Assembly (NCBI GenBank): GCA_030603215.1
Contig: JAUVYF010000004.1
Coordinates: 1 to 42,801, forward strand
Direction: 5' to 3'
DNA length: 42,801 bases
Source: Candidatus Bipolaricaulota bacterium
GTDB taxonomy: Bacteria; Bipolaricaulota; Bipolaricaulia; UBA7950; UBA9294
Below, piece by piece: positions 29,171 through 37,216 of the stretch (positions are counted from its first letter, which is position 1; each line of letters starts with the position of its first letter). The notes under the pieces are model-generated. The model was not told the origin of the DNA. It searched no databases and saw only the letters and a program-made list of their open reading frames with translations. The position numbers and the translations under genes are program-made.

Positions 29171-29191
29171 ATACTTCTCTCGAGACCGTAT

Positions 29192-29602
29192 TTACTCGGT
29201 GTCCGCTTTTTTGTCGATAAGCTTAAGGGCGGCGGAGTTGATGCAGTAACGCAACGAAGTCGGAGCAGGTCCGTCGTTGAATAGATGACCTAAGTGAGCA
29301 GCACATCGGGCGCAGAGTACCTCAGTACGGACCTTATCATCGCTCTCATCTCTCTGGGTTTGTGTGTTCTTCTCGTCAATAGGCTGCCAGAAGCTTGGCC
29401 ATCCTGTTCCTGAATCAAACTTGTGTTGGGAATCGAATAAGGGAAGCCCGCAACAAACGCATTCGTAGATGCCGGGCGTCTTCGTACTCCAATAAGCACC
29501 GGTGAACGCCGATTCGGTCCCCTTCCCGCGTGTAATGCGGTACTGTTCAGGCGTCAGAGACTTACGATACGTCTGGTTGCTCTCTACCATGTCTTTCATC
29601 AT
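29192..29602 (-). CDS. msrB: Peptide-methionine (R)-S-oxide reductase
   Basis: Repairs oxidised methionine. 136 residues, single-domain MsrB: EQYRITRGKGTESAFTGAYW, zinc cysteines in CVCCG (Cys48, Cys51) and CARC (Cys97, Cys100), FDSGTGWPSFWQPI, and the catalytic RYCINSAAL (Cys120). No signal peptide, so cytoplasmic. The resolving Cys is not obvious; the extra Cys50 sits in the zinc motif. A ribosome site AAGGAAAAG lies in front of the paired ATGs. It is 22 nt from the convergent serpin gene. Confidence 0.95.
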   Translation of the reverse strand: MMKDMVESNQTYRKSLTPEQYRITRGKGTESAFTGAYWSTKTPGIYECVCCGLPLFDSQHKFDSGTGWPSFWQPIDEKNTQTQRDESDDKVRTEVLCARCAAHLGHLFNDGPAPTSLRYCINSAALKLIDKKADTE

Positions 29603-29734
29603 TTCTTTTCCTTCTCCTGTGTCTGCTTCCTCCCCAGACCGACAAGAATCATTGACAGGCCTTGTGCGTTCCGATAACAGCCGGTGGACATAGACTCCTT
29701 TACCTCCGTTGTTCCGGCTACCTCAAGCGCTGGT

Positions 29735-29962
29735 TCATTCACGCGCCATCTTTGCTCCACACTTTGGACAATCTATCTGATAGCAAGGGGACGCGACACG
29801 GTGGGCGATCTTCTTCCCGCAGTGTGGGCAGACGCAGTAGCCGGACGGTCCGGCGCCAGCGCTGTTTCCTCCCATTCGTCCGCGGCCTTGGCCGCCTTGG
29901 CCACGACCAAATCCTGTTCCTCGTCCGGCGCCGGCGGGTCCTGTTCCATCTCCTCTGGGCAT
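29735..29962 (-). CDS. Small Gly-rich protein with C-terminal zinc ribbon
   Basis: 75 residues. N-terminal low-complexity MPRGDGTGPAGAGRGTGFGRGQGG, then a double-CxxC zinc ribbon, CVCPHCGKKIAH..PCYQIDCPKCGAKMARE. The opening MPRGDGTGP is shared with DUF5320-type small proteins of anaerobes, often found beside iron-sulfur or NifX/NifB-like genes, but none is nearby. GGAGGAG gives a strong ribosome site. Function unknown; metal or Fe-S handling is only an inference. Confidence 0.75.
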   Translation of the reverse strand: MPRGDGTGPAGAGRGTGFGRGQGGQGRGRMGGNSAGAGPSGYCVCPHCGKKIAHRVASPCYQIDCPKCGAKMARE

Positions 29963-30680
29963 ATTCTCCTCCTTTACTCAATTGCACTCATACTTCTGAG
30001 AGCAGGTTCTTAGTCTTGATATTCTCTCCTCTGGGACCATTCTCCGATCAGCTAATAGCGGAGAGAATTCCTAGGAAGATGATACTCATTTCCTTCTCTG
30101 AGACAATCCCAGCCGCAAACGCGGCATATCGATAAGCCAGACCCCACAGTCGAGAGTCGGTTGAGTTCGTTGGGTTTGTTGAGTCTATAGAGTTCATTGG
30201 GTTGAAAACATAGTCGGGAGTCGAGAGTCGGGAGTCGAAAATGGAGAACTGAAAGCTGATCGCTGACAGCTGAGCGCTGATAGCTCTTTCCTGAAAGCCG
30301 ATCGCTGATTGCTGACAGCTGAAAGCTTCTTTTCCTGGGAGTAGTGGATAACTTTGGAACTTTTGAGTGCCCTAAGGCGAGCGATCTTGGGCAGCTTGTT
30401 GTCGGGAGCAGGGCATAACAGTGGGTACCGTACAGTCGCCTGTGAGATAGATGTAGTCACTTGACTACCTCAAGACAGGCCACGAATATCATTTCGAGTA
30501 CTTTTTAAATGAGGCAACACAACTTCGCCAAACGGTTTTCTGGAGTCTACCATCGTATTCTTCAGTAACGGGGATTGGACTCACGTCCTGATTCTTGGTC
30601 TTTCTCCGACTTACCGGTGCGGTTGGCTATGAACCTGATGGTGGAGTATTCCAGCCACCGATGGACACTGACAGTCACTA
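29963..30680. repeat. Long intergenic mosaic of repeat modules
   Basis: 30147-30200 holds the GAGTTCGTTGGGTTTGTTGAGTC module, 30205-30240 the GTCGGGAGTCGAGAGTC 8-nt run, 30245-30330 a GAAAGCTGATCGCTGACAGCTGA run. 30335-30445 is the LKSSKV relic (separate entry). 30451-30466 is an inverted repeat, GTAGTC actt GACTAC. 30478-30552 shares blocks with 26272-26322. The ORFs here on both strands run through repeats and are not genes. Confidence 0.7.
30335..30445 (-). pseudogene. Relic peptide 'PAPDN..KIARLRALKSSKVIHYSQ', copy 1
   Basis: On the minus strand, a continuous frame reads YPLLCPAPDNKLPKIARLRA then LKSSKVIHYSQE. Copies at 36.1 and 42.6 kb keep the same frame and most residues while the DNA differs at third positions (for example CTC versus GTC, TCC versus TCG). 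This suggests descent from one coding gene's C-terminus. The parent family is not recognised. Confidence 0.45.
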
Positions 30681-30776
30681 ACCACGGATGGACACGGATT
30701 TACACGGATTAAGAAATCATAATGGATAACTGAAAGAGGGTTGAGATCAGCGTACATCAGTGTTAATCCGTGGTTC
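30680..30776. repeat. ACGGAT-family repeat, full copy
   Basis: Opens AACCACGGATGGACACGG and closes TGTTAATCCGTGGTT, with an internal GAAAGAGGGTTGAGATCAGCG matching the core of the 12-106 and 7541-7636 copies. A broken half-copy (CCACCGATGGACACTG) lies just before it at 30655. Confidence 0.9.
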
Positions 30777-30884
30777 ATGTTCTGATGTTTTCGTGTGCAT
30801 TGCCATGACTGGTGACATGGTGGATGGCAGCCTCGTATTCCAGTCGCAATGGCCCTGTCATGATATGCCAAGCCCAAGACAAAG

Positions 30885-30940
30885 AACAACAAGAATGAAG
30901 GTGTGACCCAGTCTCCGCATGACTTCACTTCCTTGTTGTT
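30885..30940 (-). terminator. Long hairpin at the argH stop
   Basis: On the minus strand AACAACAAGGAAGTGAAG pairs with CTTCATTCTTGTTGTT (16 pairs, two single-base bulges, 22-nt loop). The argH stop lies in the first arm. The following bases are only moderately U-rich, so its strength as a terminator is uncertain. Confidence 0.45.
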
Positions 30941-32316
30941 AGTTTTCTTTGAGCAAGTAGCTGTTTGGCTTTCTCAATCTGAGCACGGACCACTAACGGA
31001 GCGGTACCCCCCTGTGTATCCCTCGCTTCTACCGACCGCTGGAAATCGAGGGCCTCATACAGGTCTTCGCTAAAGGCCGAATGGATGGCCTGGTAATCGA
31101 CTAGAGGTAAGTCTTTCAGTGATACCGCCAACCTCTCGGATCGCCTCACGGCCAGACCTATCAAGTGATGACTCTGGCGGAATGGTAGGCCTTTACGCAC
31201 CAAGTAATCTGCAAGGTCTGTTGCGAGAAGGCTATCGTCCCACGCGGCGGCCATGTGTGCCGCATTCACCTGCATAGTGTGAATCACCCCAGCTGCGATA
31301 GGAAGCTCCTTTTTGAGCGTATCGATCACGTCGAAAACCGCCTCTTTGTCTTCCTGTAGGTCTTTGTTGTAGGTTGATGGGAGCCCCTTAAGCGTCGTCA
31401 GTAGCCCCACTAAGTGGCCCACTATTCGTCCGCTCTTACCTCGTATCAACTCCAGCGAGTCGGGATTCTTCTTTTGGGGCATGATACTGGAGCCAGTGCT
31501 GTAAGCATCAGCTATTTCCACGAAGCCAAACTCGCGTGTGGACCATATAATGAGAGTCTCCGCCAGGCAGCTGAGGTGCACCTGCACCAAGGCAGCCCAA
31601 GTCAAGAATTCGACAACGTAGTCTCGGTCGCTCACTGCATCCATACTGTTCTCGCTTACGCTAGCGAAGCCCAATTCGGCGGCCAGTGTCCTGCGGTCTA
31701 TGTTGAATGGATTCCCGGCCAGCGCCCCCGACCCCAGTGGACAGACTCGCAAGCGCCCTGTTAAATTGGTTAGTCGCTCGTGATCACGTTGAAACTTCCA
31801 AAAGAACGACATCAGCCAGTGGCTGAAAAGCACTGGTTGTGCTGGTTGTAGATGTGTGTAACCTGGCATGACAATGTCCGGGTGACTCTCAGCCTTCTCG
31901 ACAACGACCACCTGTAATTCGATCAAAGCCTGTCTCAAGACCGCTATTGTGTCCAACAAGTAGAGGCGGAGATCGGTAGTCACCTGATCGTTACGAGAAC
32001 GACCGGTATGCAGCTTGCCTGCTATCGGGCCCATCAGCTCCTCAAGTCGCCGCTCGACGGCAGTGTGAATATCCTCATCGCCCGGCTTGGTCTGAAAGGC
32101 GCCGGTGTCGAATTCGGTACGAACCTGCTCCAGGCCAGCGATAATTTGGTTACGTTCTTCTTTGGTAATGATGCCCGCGAGTGCCAAGGCACTGGCATAG
32201 GCGATACTCCCTCGAATATCGGCAGCGTACATGCGCCGATCGAATCCGATGGAGTCGCCAAAGTGTCTCATCAACTCATCGGTTGCTGATGTAAAACGCC
32301 CTCCCCAAAGTGTCAC
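30925..32316 (-). CDS. argH: Argininosuccinate lyase
   Basis: Splits argininosuccinate to arginine and fumarate, the last step of arginine synthesis. About 463 residues, usual length. Family signature GSSIMPQKKNPDSLELIRGK (catalytic Ser loop), with GKLHTGRSRNDQV and GYTHLQPAQPV also present. Start: GTG at 32316, because AAGGAGGAG lies 5-6 nt ahead and the protein then opens VTLWGGRFT as in the family; the ORF-track ATG (32349) adds 11 residues that overlap the ribosome site. Operon with argG, 32 nt apart. Confidence 0.97.
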   Translation of the reverse strand: MTLWGGRFTSATDELMRHFGDSIGFDRRMYAADIRGSIAYASALALAGIITKEERNQIIAGLEQVRTEFDTGAFQTKPGDEDIHTAVERRLEELMGPIAGKLHTGRSRNDQVTTDLRLYLLDTIAVLRQALIELQVVVVEKAESHPDIVMPGYTHLQPAQPVLFSHWLMSFFWKFQRDHERLTNLTGRLRVCPLGSGALAGNPFNIDRRTLAAELGFASVSENSMDAVSDRDYVVEFLTWAALVQVHLSCLAETLIIWSTREFGFVEIADAYSTGSSIMPQKKNPDSLELIRGKSGRIVGHLVGLLTTLKGLPSTYNKDLQEDKEAVFDVIDTLKKELPIAAGVIHTMQVNAAHMAAAWDDSLLATDLADYLVRKGLPFRQSHHLIGLAVRRSERLAVSLKDLPLVDYQAIHSAFSEDLYEALDFQRSVEARDTQGGTAPLVVRAQIEKAKQLLAQRKLTTRK

Positions 32317-32348
32317 GTTTTCTCCTCCTTGCGGGCTGTAACCCAGCA

Positions 32349-33608
32349 TTAGTCTCGTTTGAAGTGGCTGTAGTCGGGTGACTCTAGTTCTGACATTCCT
32401 CCGTTTTCCATGTCGATCAGCGCTCTAACCTTGAGAGGTAAACCAAACAGATTGATGAAGCCTTCTGCGTCACTCTGGTCATAGACGTCGTCCTGGCCAA
32501 AGGTGGCAAAATCCTCGCGGTAGAGACTAAAGGGTGATTTGCGGCCCACTACGGTGCAACTGCCCTTGTATAGCTTGACACGCACGGTCCCAGTCACCCG
32601 TTCCTGAGTCGTAGCGACGAAGGCATCTATGGCCTCACGCAGTGGCGTAAACCACTGACCGTTGTACACCAATTCAGCGTAGCGATGGCCGACTAGTTCC
32701 TTGTAATGTAGGGTTTCCCGATCCAGACAAATGCTCTCCAGCCCTTGGTGCGCGGTATAGAGGATGGTTCCTCCAGGGGTCTCGTACACGCCCCGCGATT
32801 TCATGCCCACCAGGCGGTTCTCCACCATGTCAGCAAGACCGACCCCATGGGCACCACCCAGTTCGTTGAGGTGGGTGAGGAGTTCCACTGGTCCCTGCGG
32901 ATCGCCATCAACAGCGATTGGCACACCCTTGTTAAAACCAATGGTCAAGTAATGGGGGTCATCAGGCGCACCCTCTGGCGGCGTGGTGAGGCAGTACATC
33001 TCTTTCTCTGCCTCGTTCCAAGGATCTTCCAAGATGCCGCCTTCATGACTCAGGTGCCAGATGTTGCGATCACGACTGTAGATGGATTTTTCTGTTGTTG
33101 CCACTGGAATGCTATGAGCACGGGCATAGGCTAGTGCATCCTCACGAGAGCGGATCTTCCACTCGCGCCACGGAGCGATCACCTGCAGTGTAGGGTTAAG
33201 GGCTTTAAAGGTGAGCTCGAAGCGTACCTGATCATTACCCTTGCCCGTGCAACCGTGTGCTACAGCGTCGGCCCCTTCCTCTTTGGCGGTCTTCACCATG
33301 TACTTAGCAATGAGGGGACGAGCAGTAGCTGTACCCAAAAGGTAAAGTCTTTCATAGATGGCACCCGCCTGCAGTGTGGGGAACGCGTATTCGGTGAGAA
33401 ACTCTTCACGCAAATCGGCAATGTAAACCTTGCTTGCGCCACTAGCAATGGCCTTTTCCTCCAACCCTACTAGTTCATCGCTCCCCTGTCCTACATCGGC
33501 AGTAAAGGCAATTACTTCACAGTCATAGTTTTCCTTTAACCATGGAACAATAACCGAGGTATCCAACCCTCCGGAGTAAGCTAACACCACTTTGTCGATT
33601 TTCTTCAT
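32349..33608 (-). CDS. argG: Argininosuccinate synthase
   Basis: Joins citrulline and aspartate using ATP to give argininosuccinate. 419 residues. N-type ATP pyrophosphatase P-loop AYSGGLDTS (residues 10-18), then [15 protein letters not shown] and the C-terminal [21 protein letters not shown] lies in front of the ATG. First gene of argGH. About 250 nt of leader separate it from a near-consensus promoter; that leader holds an Arg-rich mini-ORF fused to an intrinsic terminator, so transcription is probably attenuated by arginyl-tRNA supply. Confidence 0.97.
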   Translation of the reverse strand: MKKIDKVVLAYSGGLDTSVIVPWLKENYDCEVIAFTADVGQGSDELVGLEEKAIASGASKVYIADLREEFLTEYAFPTLQAGAIYERLYLLGTATARPLIAKYMVKTAKEEGADAVAHGCTGKGNDQVRFELTFKALNPTLQVIAPWREWKIRSREDALAYARAHSIPVATTEKSIYSRDRNIWHLSHEGGILEDPWNEAEKEMYCLTTPPEGAPDDPHYLTIGFNKGVPIAVDGDPQGPVELLTHLNELGGAHGVGLADMVENRLVGMKSRGVYETPGGTILYTAHQGLESICLDRETLHYKELVGHRYAELVYNGQWFTPLREAIDAFVATTQERVTGTVRVKLYKGSCTVVGRKSPFSLYREDFATFGQDDVYDQSDAEGFINLFGLPLKVRALIDMENGGMSELESPDYSHFKRD

Positions 33609-33763
33609 TTCTTAGGCTCCTTTAAAGTGCTTCTATATGGTCTATGAGACTTCATCTTTATTTAAGGAAAGAGCCACTTGGTCGGACAAGATAACCTGAT
33701 GGCTGTGAAAAGAATCGGCGGGCCGGGCAACAACCTCAACCGTATACGTAAGAGTAAACCTAG

Positions 33764-33811
33764 AAAAAAAGGGGAAAAAGAAGCATACGGCTCGGGTGCT
33801 ACCCGACCGTA
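33764..33811 (-). terminator. Intrinsic terminator in the argG leader (attenuator)
   Basis: On the minus strand TACGG-T-CGGGT / ACCCG-AG-CCGTA forms an 11-pair stem with one bulged base and an AGC loop. It is followed by TGCTTCTTTTTCCCCTTTTTTT, a long U-rich tract. It lies about 155 nt before argG, where a terminator only makes sense as a regulated one. The leader peptide's stop codon lies in the loop, and the last Arg codons touch the base of the stem. Downstream ATACGG could pair with CCGTAT of the 3' arm as a weak antiterminator. Confidence 0.8.
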
Positions 33812-33855
33812 CGTCTACGCAAACAAGAGAAACATCTACGCTTATACCACTTCAT
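33799..33855 (-). CDS. Arg-rich leader peptide of argGH (18 residues)
   Basis: Reads MKWYKRRCFSCLRRRTVG then TAG: five Arg codons in 18, as CGT AGA and CGT AGA CGT. It begins 9 nt after the -10 box, so the message would have only about 3 nt of 5' leader, and translation would be of the leaderless type; no Shine-Dalgarno is possible. A ribosome stalled on the CGT AGA CGT run would cover the 5' arm of the terminator and allow read-through when charged tRNA-Arg is short. When arginine is ample it would finish, leave, and let the hairpin form. This mechanism is inferred from layout. Confidence 0.6.
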   Translation of the reverse strand: MKWYKRRCFSCLRRRTVG

Positions 33856-33864
33856 GACTGTTGT

Positions 33865-33893
33865 ACTATACACTTCCTCCCTAATTATGTCAA
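33865..33893 (-). promoter_or_regulatory. Promoter of argGH
   Basis: Perfect TTGACA, 17-nt spacer, TATAGT (5 of 6): the best promoter in the window. Predicted start about 33858, giving a leader of roughly 250 nt before argG. I saw no ArgR-box-like palindrome, but did not search exhaustively. Confidence 0.8.
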
Positions 33894-33918
33894 GGGACCG
33901 CATACATGGTTCGCTAGC

Positions 33919-34085
33919 AAGAGTTCATAGAGTTTGTCGGGTTCGTGGAGTTTGTAGAGTGAGTAGGAACCGCGAAGTGAGACCTGAAAACTGATAACTG
34001 CCTTTATTCCTGGCAACTGCCTTTCTTCCCGAAAGATTCCTTTCCTTTGCTGATTACTGAATACTGAAAGCCTTGAATTGCATGG
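33919..34085. repeat. Repeat modules upstream of the argGH promoter
   Basis: 33919-33965 is the GAGTTCATAGAGTTTGTCGG module, 33981-34005 CTGAAAACTGATAACTGCC, and 34006-34075 a degenerate run of the same kind (CTGATTACTGAATACTGAAAG). No gene. Confidence 0.65.
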
Positions 34086-34091
34086 TACTTA

Positions 34092-34832
34092 TCAAAAGAG
34101 TACTCGGCAACTGATGCCACATTTCTCTAAGCCAGAGCAGAGCTCCTGGCTTTTCAAGAATAGGGACGGTCTCTCTAATTGGTATTCCCGATAAACCCAG
34201 TCGGCATGGTGATAATTCATTTTGTCAATCAAAGCGTAATCCACTTTCCCATCAAGAATATCAACCAATTCCTCCGCCTTGGGAAGCATTGGTGCAATCA
34301 TTGCGAAAGCCCTAATCCCAGCCGAATGTAGCTCTCCAAGCGCGCTTATTCTTTCCTTAATTGGGGGAGCGTATGGTTCAAACAGACGTCTTATCTTTTC
34401 ATCCCCTGTAGTCACGGTCATGCCAACCTCAACCGTGGAGGACCCTTTCAGTAATTCCAGATCCCGCAATACTAGTGCGGACCTTGTTTGGATTGTGATT
34501 GGCCAATCATGTTGAATCAATATCTCAACGCACATCTTGGTTAGCTCGTACTTTCTCTCTATTGGTTGATATGGGTCACATACTCCGCTTATCCAAACCC
34601 TGCCAGCCGGCTTTCTTTTTACTTCCTCCTGTAATAAGTCTGGAGCATTAATCTTCACATCAACGAACTGACCCCAGGGTTCCTTATGCCCACTGAACCT
34701 CTTCATAAAGCGAGCATAGCAATAAGTACAGGCATGCTGGCAACCTACATAGGGATTGATGGTGTACTCATATACCTTAGATCGGGATAAGATACTTCTG
34801 GCCCTTGTCTCTCGAATAATCATCGCTATCAT
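34092..34832 (-). CDS. Radical SAM protein, spore photoproduct lyase-like (Rv2578c family)
   Basis: 246 residues. The radical SAM cluster motif is CxxxCxYC in GCQHACTYCYARFM (about residues 30-43). Features of the SPL-like group: YTINPYVGCQHAC, WISGVCDPYQPIERKYELT, and TIQTRSALVLRDLELL. It binds a [4Fe-4S] cluster and makes a 5'-deoxyadenosyl radical; the reaction is unknown for this branch. The gene is AT-rich against its neighbours. ATG codon 4 (34823) is an alternative start. It stands alone on its strand. Confidence 0.9.
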   Translation of the reverse strand: MIAMIIRETRARSILSRSKVYEYTINPYVGCQHACTYCYARFMKRFSGHKEPWGQFVDVKINAPDLLQEEVKRKPAGRVWISGVCDPYQPIERKYELTKMCVEILIQHDWPITIQTRSALVLRDLELLKGSSTVEVGMTVTTGDEKIRRLFEPYAPPIKERISALGELHSAGIRAFAMIAPMLPKAEELVDILDGKVDYALIDKMNYHHADWVYREYQLERPSLFLKSQELCSGLEKCGISCRVLF

Positions 34833-34837
34833 CTTTA

Positions 34838-34843
34838 ATTATA
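34838..34843 (-). promoter_or_regulatory. TATAAT box just before the radical SAM gene
   Basis: Perfect TATAAT ending only 5 nt before the first ATG, so the predicted transcript would begin at or after that codon: leaderless, or starting at ATG codon 4. No convincing -35. Confidence 0.35.
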
Positions 34844-34953
34844 CAGTAGCCTGGATTGTTTAGTCTGTAAGCGGAGCGCACTGAACAATTGCCTGAATTG
34901 TCACCTTATTGTACAATCTGGCATATGCGTCGCTCCTTAATAAAGATGGAGTG

Positions 34954-34983
34954 TTGACAGCCAGGATGCAAGGGGTCTAGCAT
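34954..34983 (+). promoter_or_regulatory. Promoter of the alpha/beta hydrolase gene
   Basis: TTGACA, 18-nt spacer, TAGCAT (4 of 6), 46 nt before the ATG at 35030. Confidence 0.45.
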
Positions 34984-35029
34984 AGTCCTAATGAGAAGGC
35001 TAGGACATAGTTCCAACGGAGACAGTGCT

Positions 35030-35932
35030 ATGAAAGTATTTTCTATTCTGGTGGTAATATTGAGTTTAATCGTGACATCGATACTGGGAAGTTGTGCACA
35101 GAAGACCTCATTGAGCAAAGAGGCAATAGCAGAAATGGAATCAAAAACCGTGCAGGTGGGAGACATCGATGTTGGGTACAAAATGTTTGGTGAAGGGGAA
35201 CCAATTGTATTGATAACAGGCTACGGCGCCACAATGGATCTCTGGTGCCCAGAAGTGTTAGCAGGTCTTGCCTCACATTACAGGGTGATCATATTCGATA
35301 ATCGTGGAATGGGAAAAACAACCGCTTCAGATAAGGAATTTACCATCGAATTATTCGCAGAAGATACTGCCGATCTCATGAACACCCTCAATATAAATCA
35401 TGCCCACGTAGCTGGTTGGTCTATGGGTAGTTATATCGCCCAAGAGCTTGCACTTAAATATCCTGAAAAGGTTGGTAAACTTATCCTCTATGCTGCAGAT
35501 TGTGGAGGACAAGAAGCCATATACCCCGATCCGGAAGTACTAGCTGTACTTACTGATGTATCAGATACTACCGGCAACAGGGAGGAGCAACTTTTTAAGA
35601 TGCTTTTCCCCAAAAAGTGGCTGGAAGATCATCCTGATCCCAGTACATATTTCCCGATTCCGACTGAGACGAGTCCCGCTGAGAACATTGAGCGTCAGTA
35701 CGAAGCTTGGGAAAAGTGGAGCGGTACATATAGTCGATTGCCGAAGATCACTCAACCTACGTTGATTATAACAGGAACTGACGATGTGCTTACTCCTCCT
35801 GAAAATGCTCTTATGATTGCCAAACGTATTTCTGGATCTTGGGTTATCCAGTTAGAAGGGGGTGGACATGGCGTGATGTATCAATATCCAGAAAGATTCA
35901 CTCGAATATTGCTTACCTTTCTTGAAGATTAG
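35030..35932 (+). CDS. Alpha/beta-hydrolase lipoprotein
   Basis: 300 residues. Signal peptide MKVFSILVVILSLIVTSILGSC with a lipobox (LGSC), so a lipid-anchored exported enzyme. Hydrolase motifs: oxyanion region ITGYGATMDLW, FDNRGMGKT, nucleophile GWSMGS (Ser), acid in ITGTDDVLTPP, and the catalytic His in GGGHGVMYQYP. This is the layout of esterase/haloperoxidase-type hydrolases. I take ATG 35030, since the ORF-track start adds 13 residues before a good signal peptide. Substrate unknown. AT-rich like the gene on its left. Confidence 0.88.
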   Translation: MKVFSILVVILSLIVTSILGSCAQKTSLSKEAIAEMESKTVQVGDIDVGYKMFGEGEPIVLITGYGATMDLWCPEVLAGLASHYRVIIFDNRGMGKTTASDKEFTIELFAEDTADLMNTLNINHAHVAGWSMGSYIAQELALKYPEKVGKLILYAADCGGQEAIYPDPEVLAVLTDVSDTTGNREEQLFKMLFPKKWLEDHPDPSTYFPIPTETSPAENIERQYEAWEKWSGTYSRLPKITQPTLIITGTDDVLTPPENALMIAKRISGSWVIQLEGGGHGVMYQYPERFTRILLTFLED

Positions 35933-36364
35933 CACTTCTTCGATTTGTTTTTAGATTCCCCCACGCGTAGGCTGAAACAATTAGCTAACTTCTTGTACAT
36001 TATGACGAAAAGTTCAATGGGAATAGCTTTGCTCTTTTGATGTGCCCTAGCTTTGCTCTTTTGTGCTTCTCACCTTTGTCTTCTTCCCTTGAGCTAAAGA
36101 CTTGGGAGTAGTGGACAACCTTGGAACTTTTGAGTGGCCGAAGCCTAAAGTGTTAGAGCCACTCTATGCGCGCTGAGCAAACGGTCCAGAGCGAACACAG
36201 CCAAAAAGCTTAGAAATCCTGATAAAGTCTCCTATCGGAATGGGTCAAATGGTATGGTTCGGCAACAAAGGGAACCTTCGGTTACGAGGTCTCTGTCAAG
36301 TGTTGGAAGACATTTGTAGCTTTGACGGCGCTTTCCAAGACGTGAACCTTTAAATCCTCGTGGT
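35933..36364. other. Gene-free stretch with a direct repeat and relic copy 2
   Basis: 36024-36064 contains AGCTTTGCTCTTTTG twice, 28 nt apart. 36079-36140 is the second copy of the LKSSKV relic. The rest shows nothing recognisable. Confidence 0.55.
36079..36140 (-). pseudogene. Relic peptide 'LKSSKVVHYSQ', copy 2
   Basis: Minus strand reads LKSSKVVHYSQ then VFSSREED. The DNA GTAGTGGACAACCTTGGAAC also matches copies 1 and 3. The upstream part is lost. Confidence 0.45.
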
Positions 36365-37216
36365 TTAGGATGCCCCAACCTCCGCTCGCTCCAGGAGCGC
36401 GAGTGTGGTCTTCCACGCATCGAGGAAAGAGACTTCCTGGCCATGGGGAAGCAGGTAGAGCAGATTCCGCTTCCAATCTCGTTCAAACTCGGCACGTCGG
36501 GCACAAATTGCTGTTAAACTCAGCTGCCCTACATCAAGCCCTTTTGCAGCAAACTTCTCTTTGAGGAGGGGAAGAATAGCTGTGATGTTAACCCCTTTTT
36601 TCATGAGAATATGAATGTCGTAGATATCGCGCGAGATGGCGAATCGGCGTTGTCCACCAACAGCACGGATCTTTTCGGCAAGCATTTCAGCGAGTGAGTA
36701 ACATGGCAGAATGGCTTGACCTAGGGCGTGGGCGTCGGAATAAGGGTGAATCAACGAGCGCTTTTCAACAGGGAGGATGAGGCTTTCCTTTCCCGTGATA
36801 TCCAACCGAATCGCCTGGGGTGAACCGGCAAAGCGCAGTGGACCTCTGAAGTAGATCCTTGCCTGCAACGTCTCTACACCATACTCATCGGAGATTTCCT
36901 CGAAACGAGGTGTTCTAACAGAAAAATCAGGCCCTCCTCTTTCCTCACACCACTGTGCTGCTTGTTCTACCCGCGGCTTCAAGCTCTTTGTGTTCATGGT
37001 TGTGGTAGCGGTGAAGTCCAGATCCTCAGAGAAGCGGTGCTGGGAGAAATACGCCTTGCGCAGACACGTGCCACCCTTGAAACGAAGACGATCTTTCAGA
37101 TGATTAGCAGCATATAGAGCGGCTAAGAACCATCCTAAGGCATAATCCAGGTTCAAGATCATTGGATCAATCTCCTGGTTCGCAGCGCGTCGCCGGAGCT
37201 CCGCTTCACGAATCAT
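36365..37216 (-). CDS. abiEii: AbiEii/AbiGii-family nucleotidyltransferase toxin
   Basis: 283 residues. Nucleotidyltransferase core: FKGGTCLRKAYF (about residues 47-58) followed by RFSEDLDFTA (motif GG-T/S then D-x-D), and the helical part YSLAEMLAEKIRAVGGQRRFAISRDIYDIHIL with the conserved Lys-x-x-A and R-D-x-Y-D. In characterised AbiE systems this is the toxin, which modifies tRNA or binds nucleotides; the antitoxin represses the operon. It starts within the antitoxin stop (ATGA). Confidence 0.92.
   Translation of the reverse strand: MIREAELRRRAANQEIDPMILNLDYALGWFLAALYAANHLKDRLRFKGGTCLRKAYFSQHRFSEDLDFTATTTMNTKSLKPRVEQAAQWCEERGGPDFSVRTPRFEEISDEYGVETLQARIYFRGPLRFAGSPQAIRLDITGKESLILPVEKRSLIHPYSDAHALGQAILPCYSLAEMLAEKIRAVGGQRRFAISRDIYDIHILMKKGVNITAILPLLKEKFAAKGLDVGQLSLTAICARRAEFERDWKRNLLYLLPHGQEVSFLDAWKTTLALLERAEVGAS

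Noticed and set aside
30194-30460. 88-residue minus-strand ORF as a gene
   Set aside because: Most of it is translated repeat (SAVSNQRSAF-type phrases) and it has no ribosome site; only the relic part is informative.
33609-33898. T-box or other known riboswitch in the argG leader
   Set aside because: No T-box consensus bulge is seen, while a leader ORF with Arg codons plus terminator explains the region better.
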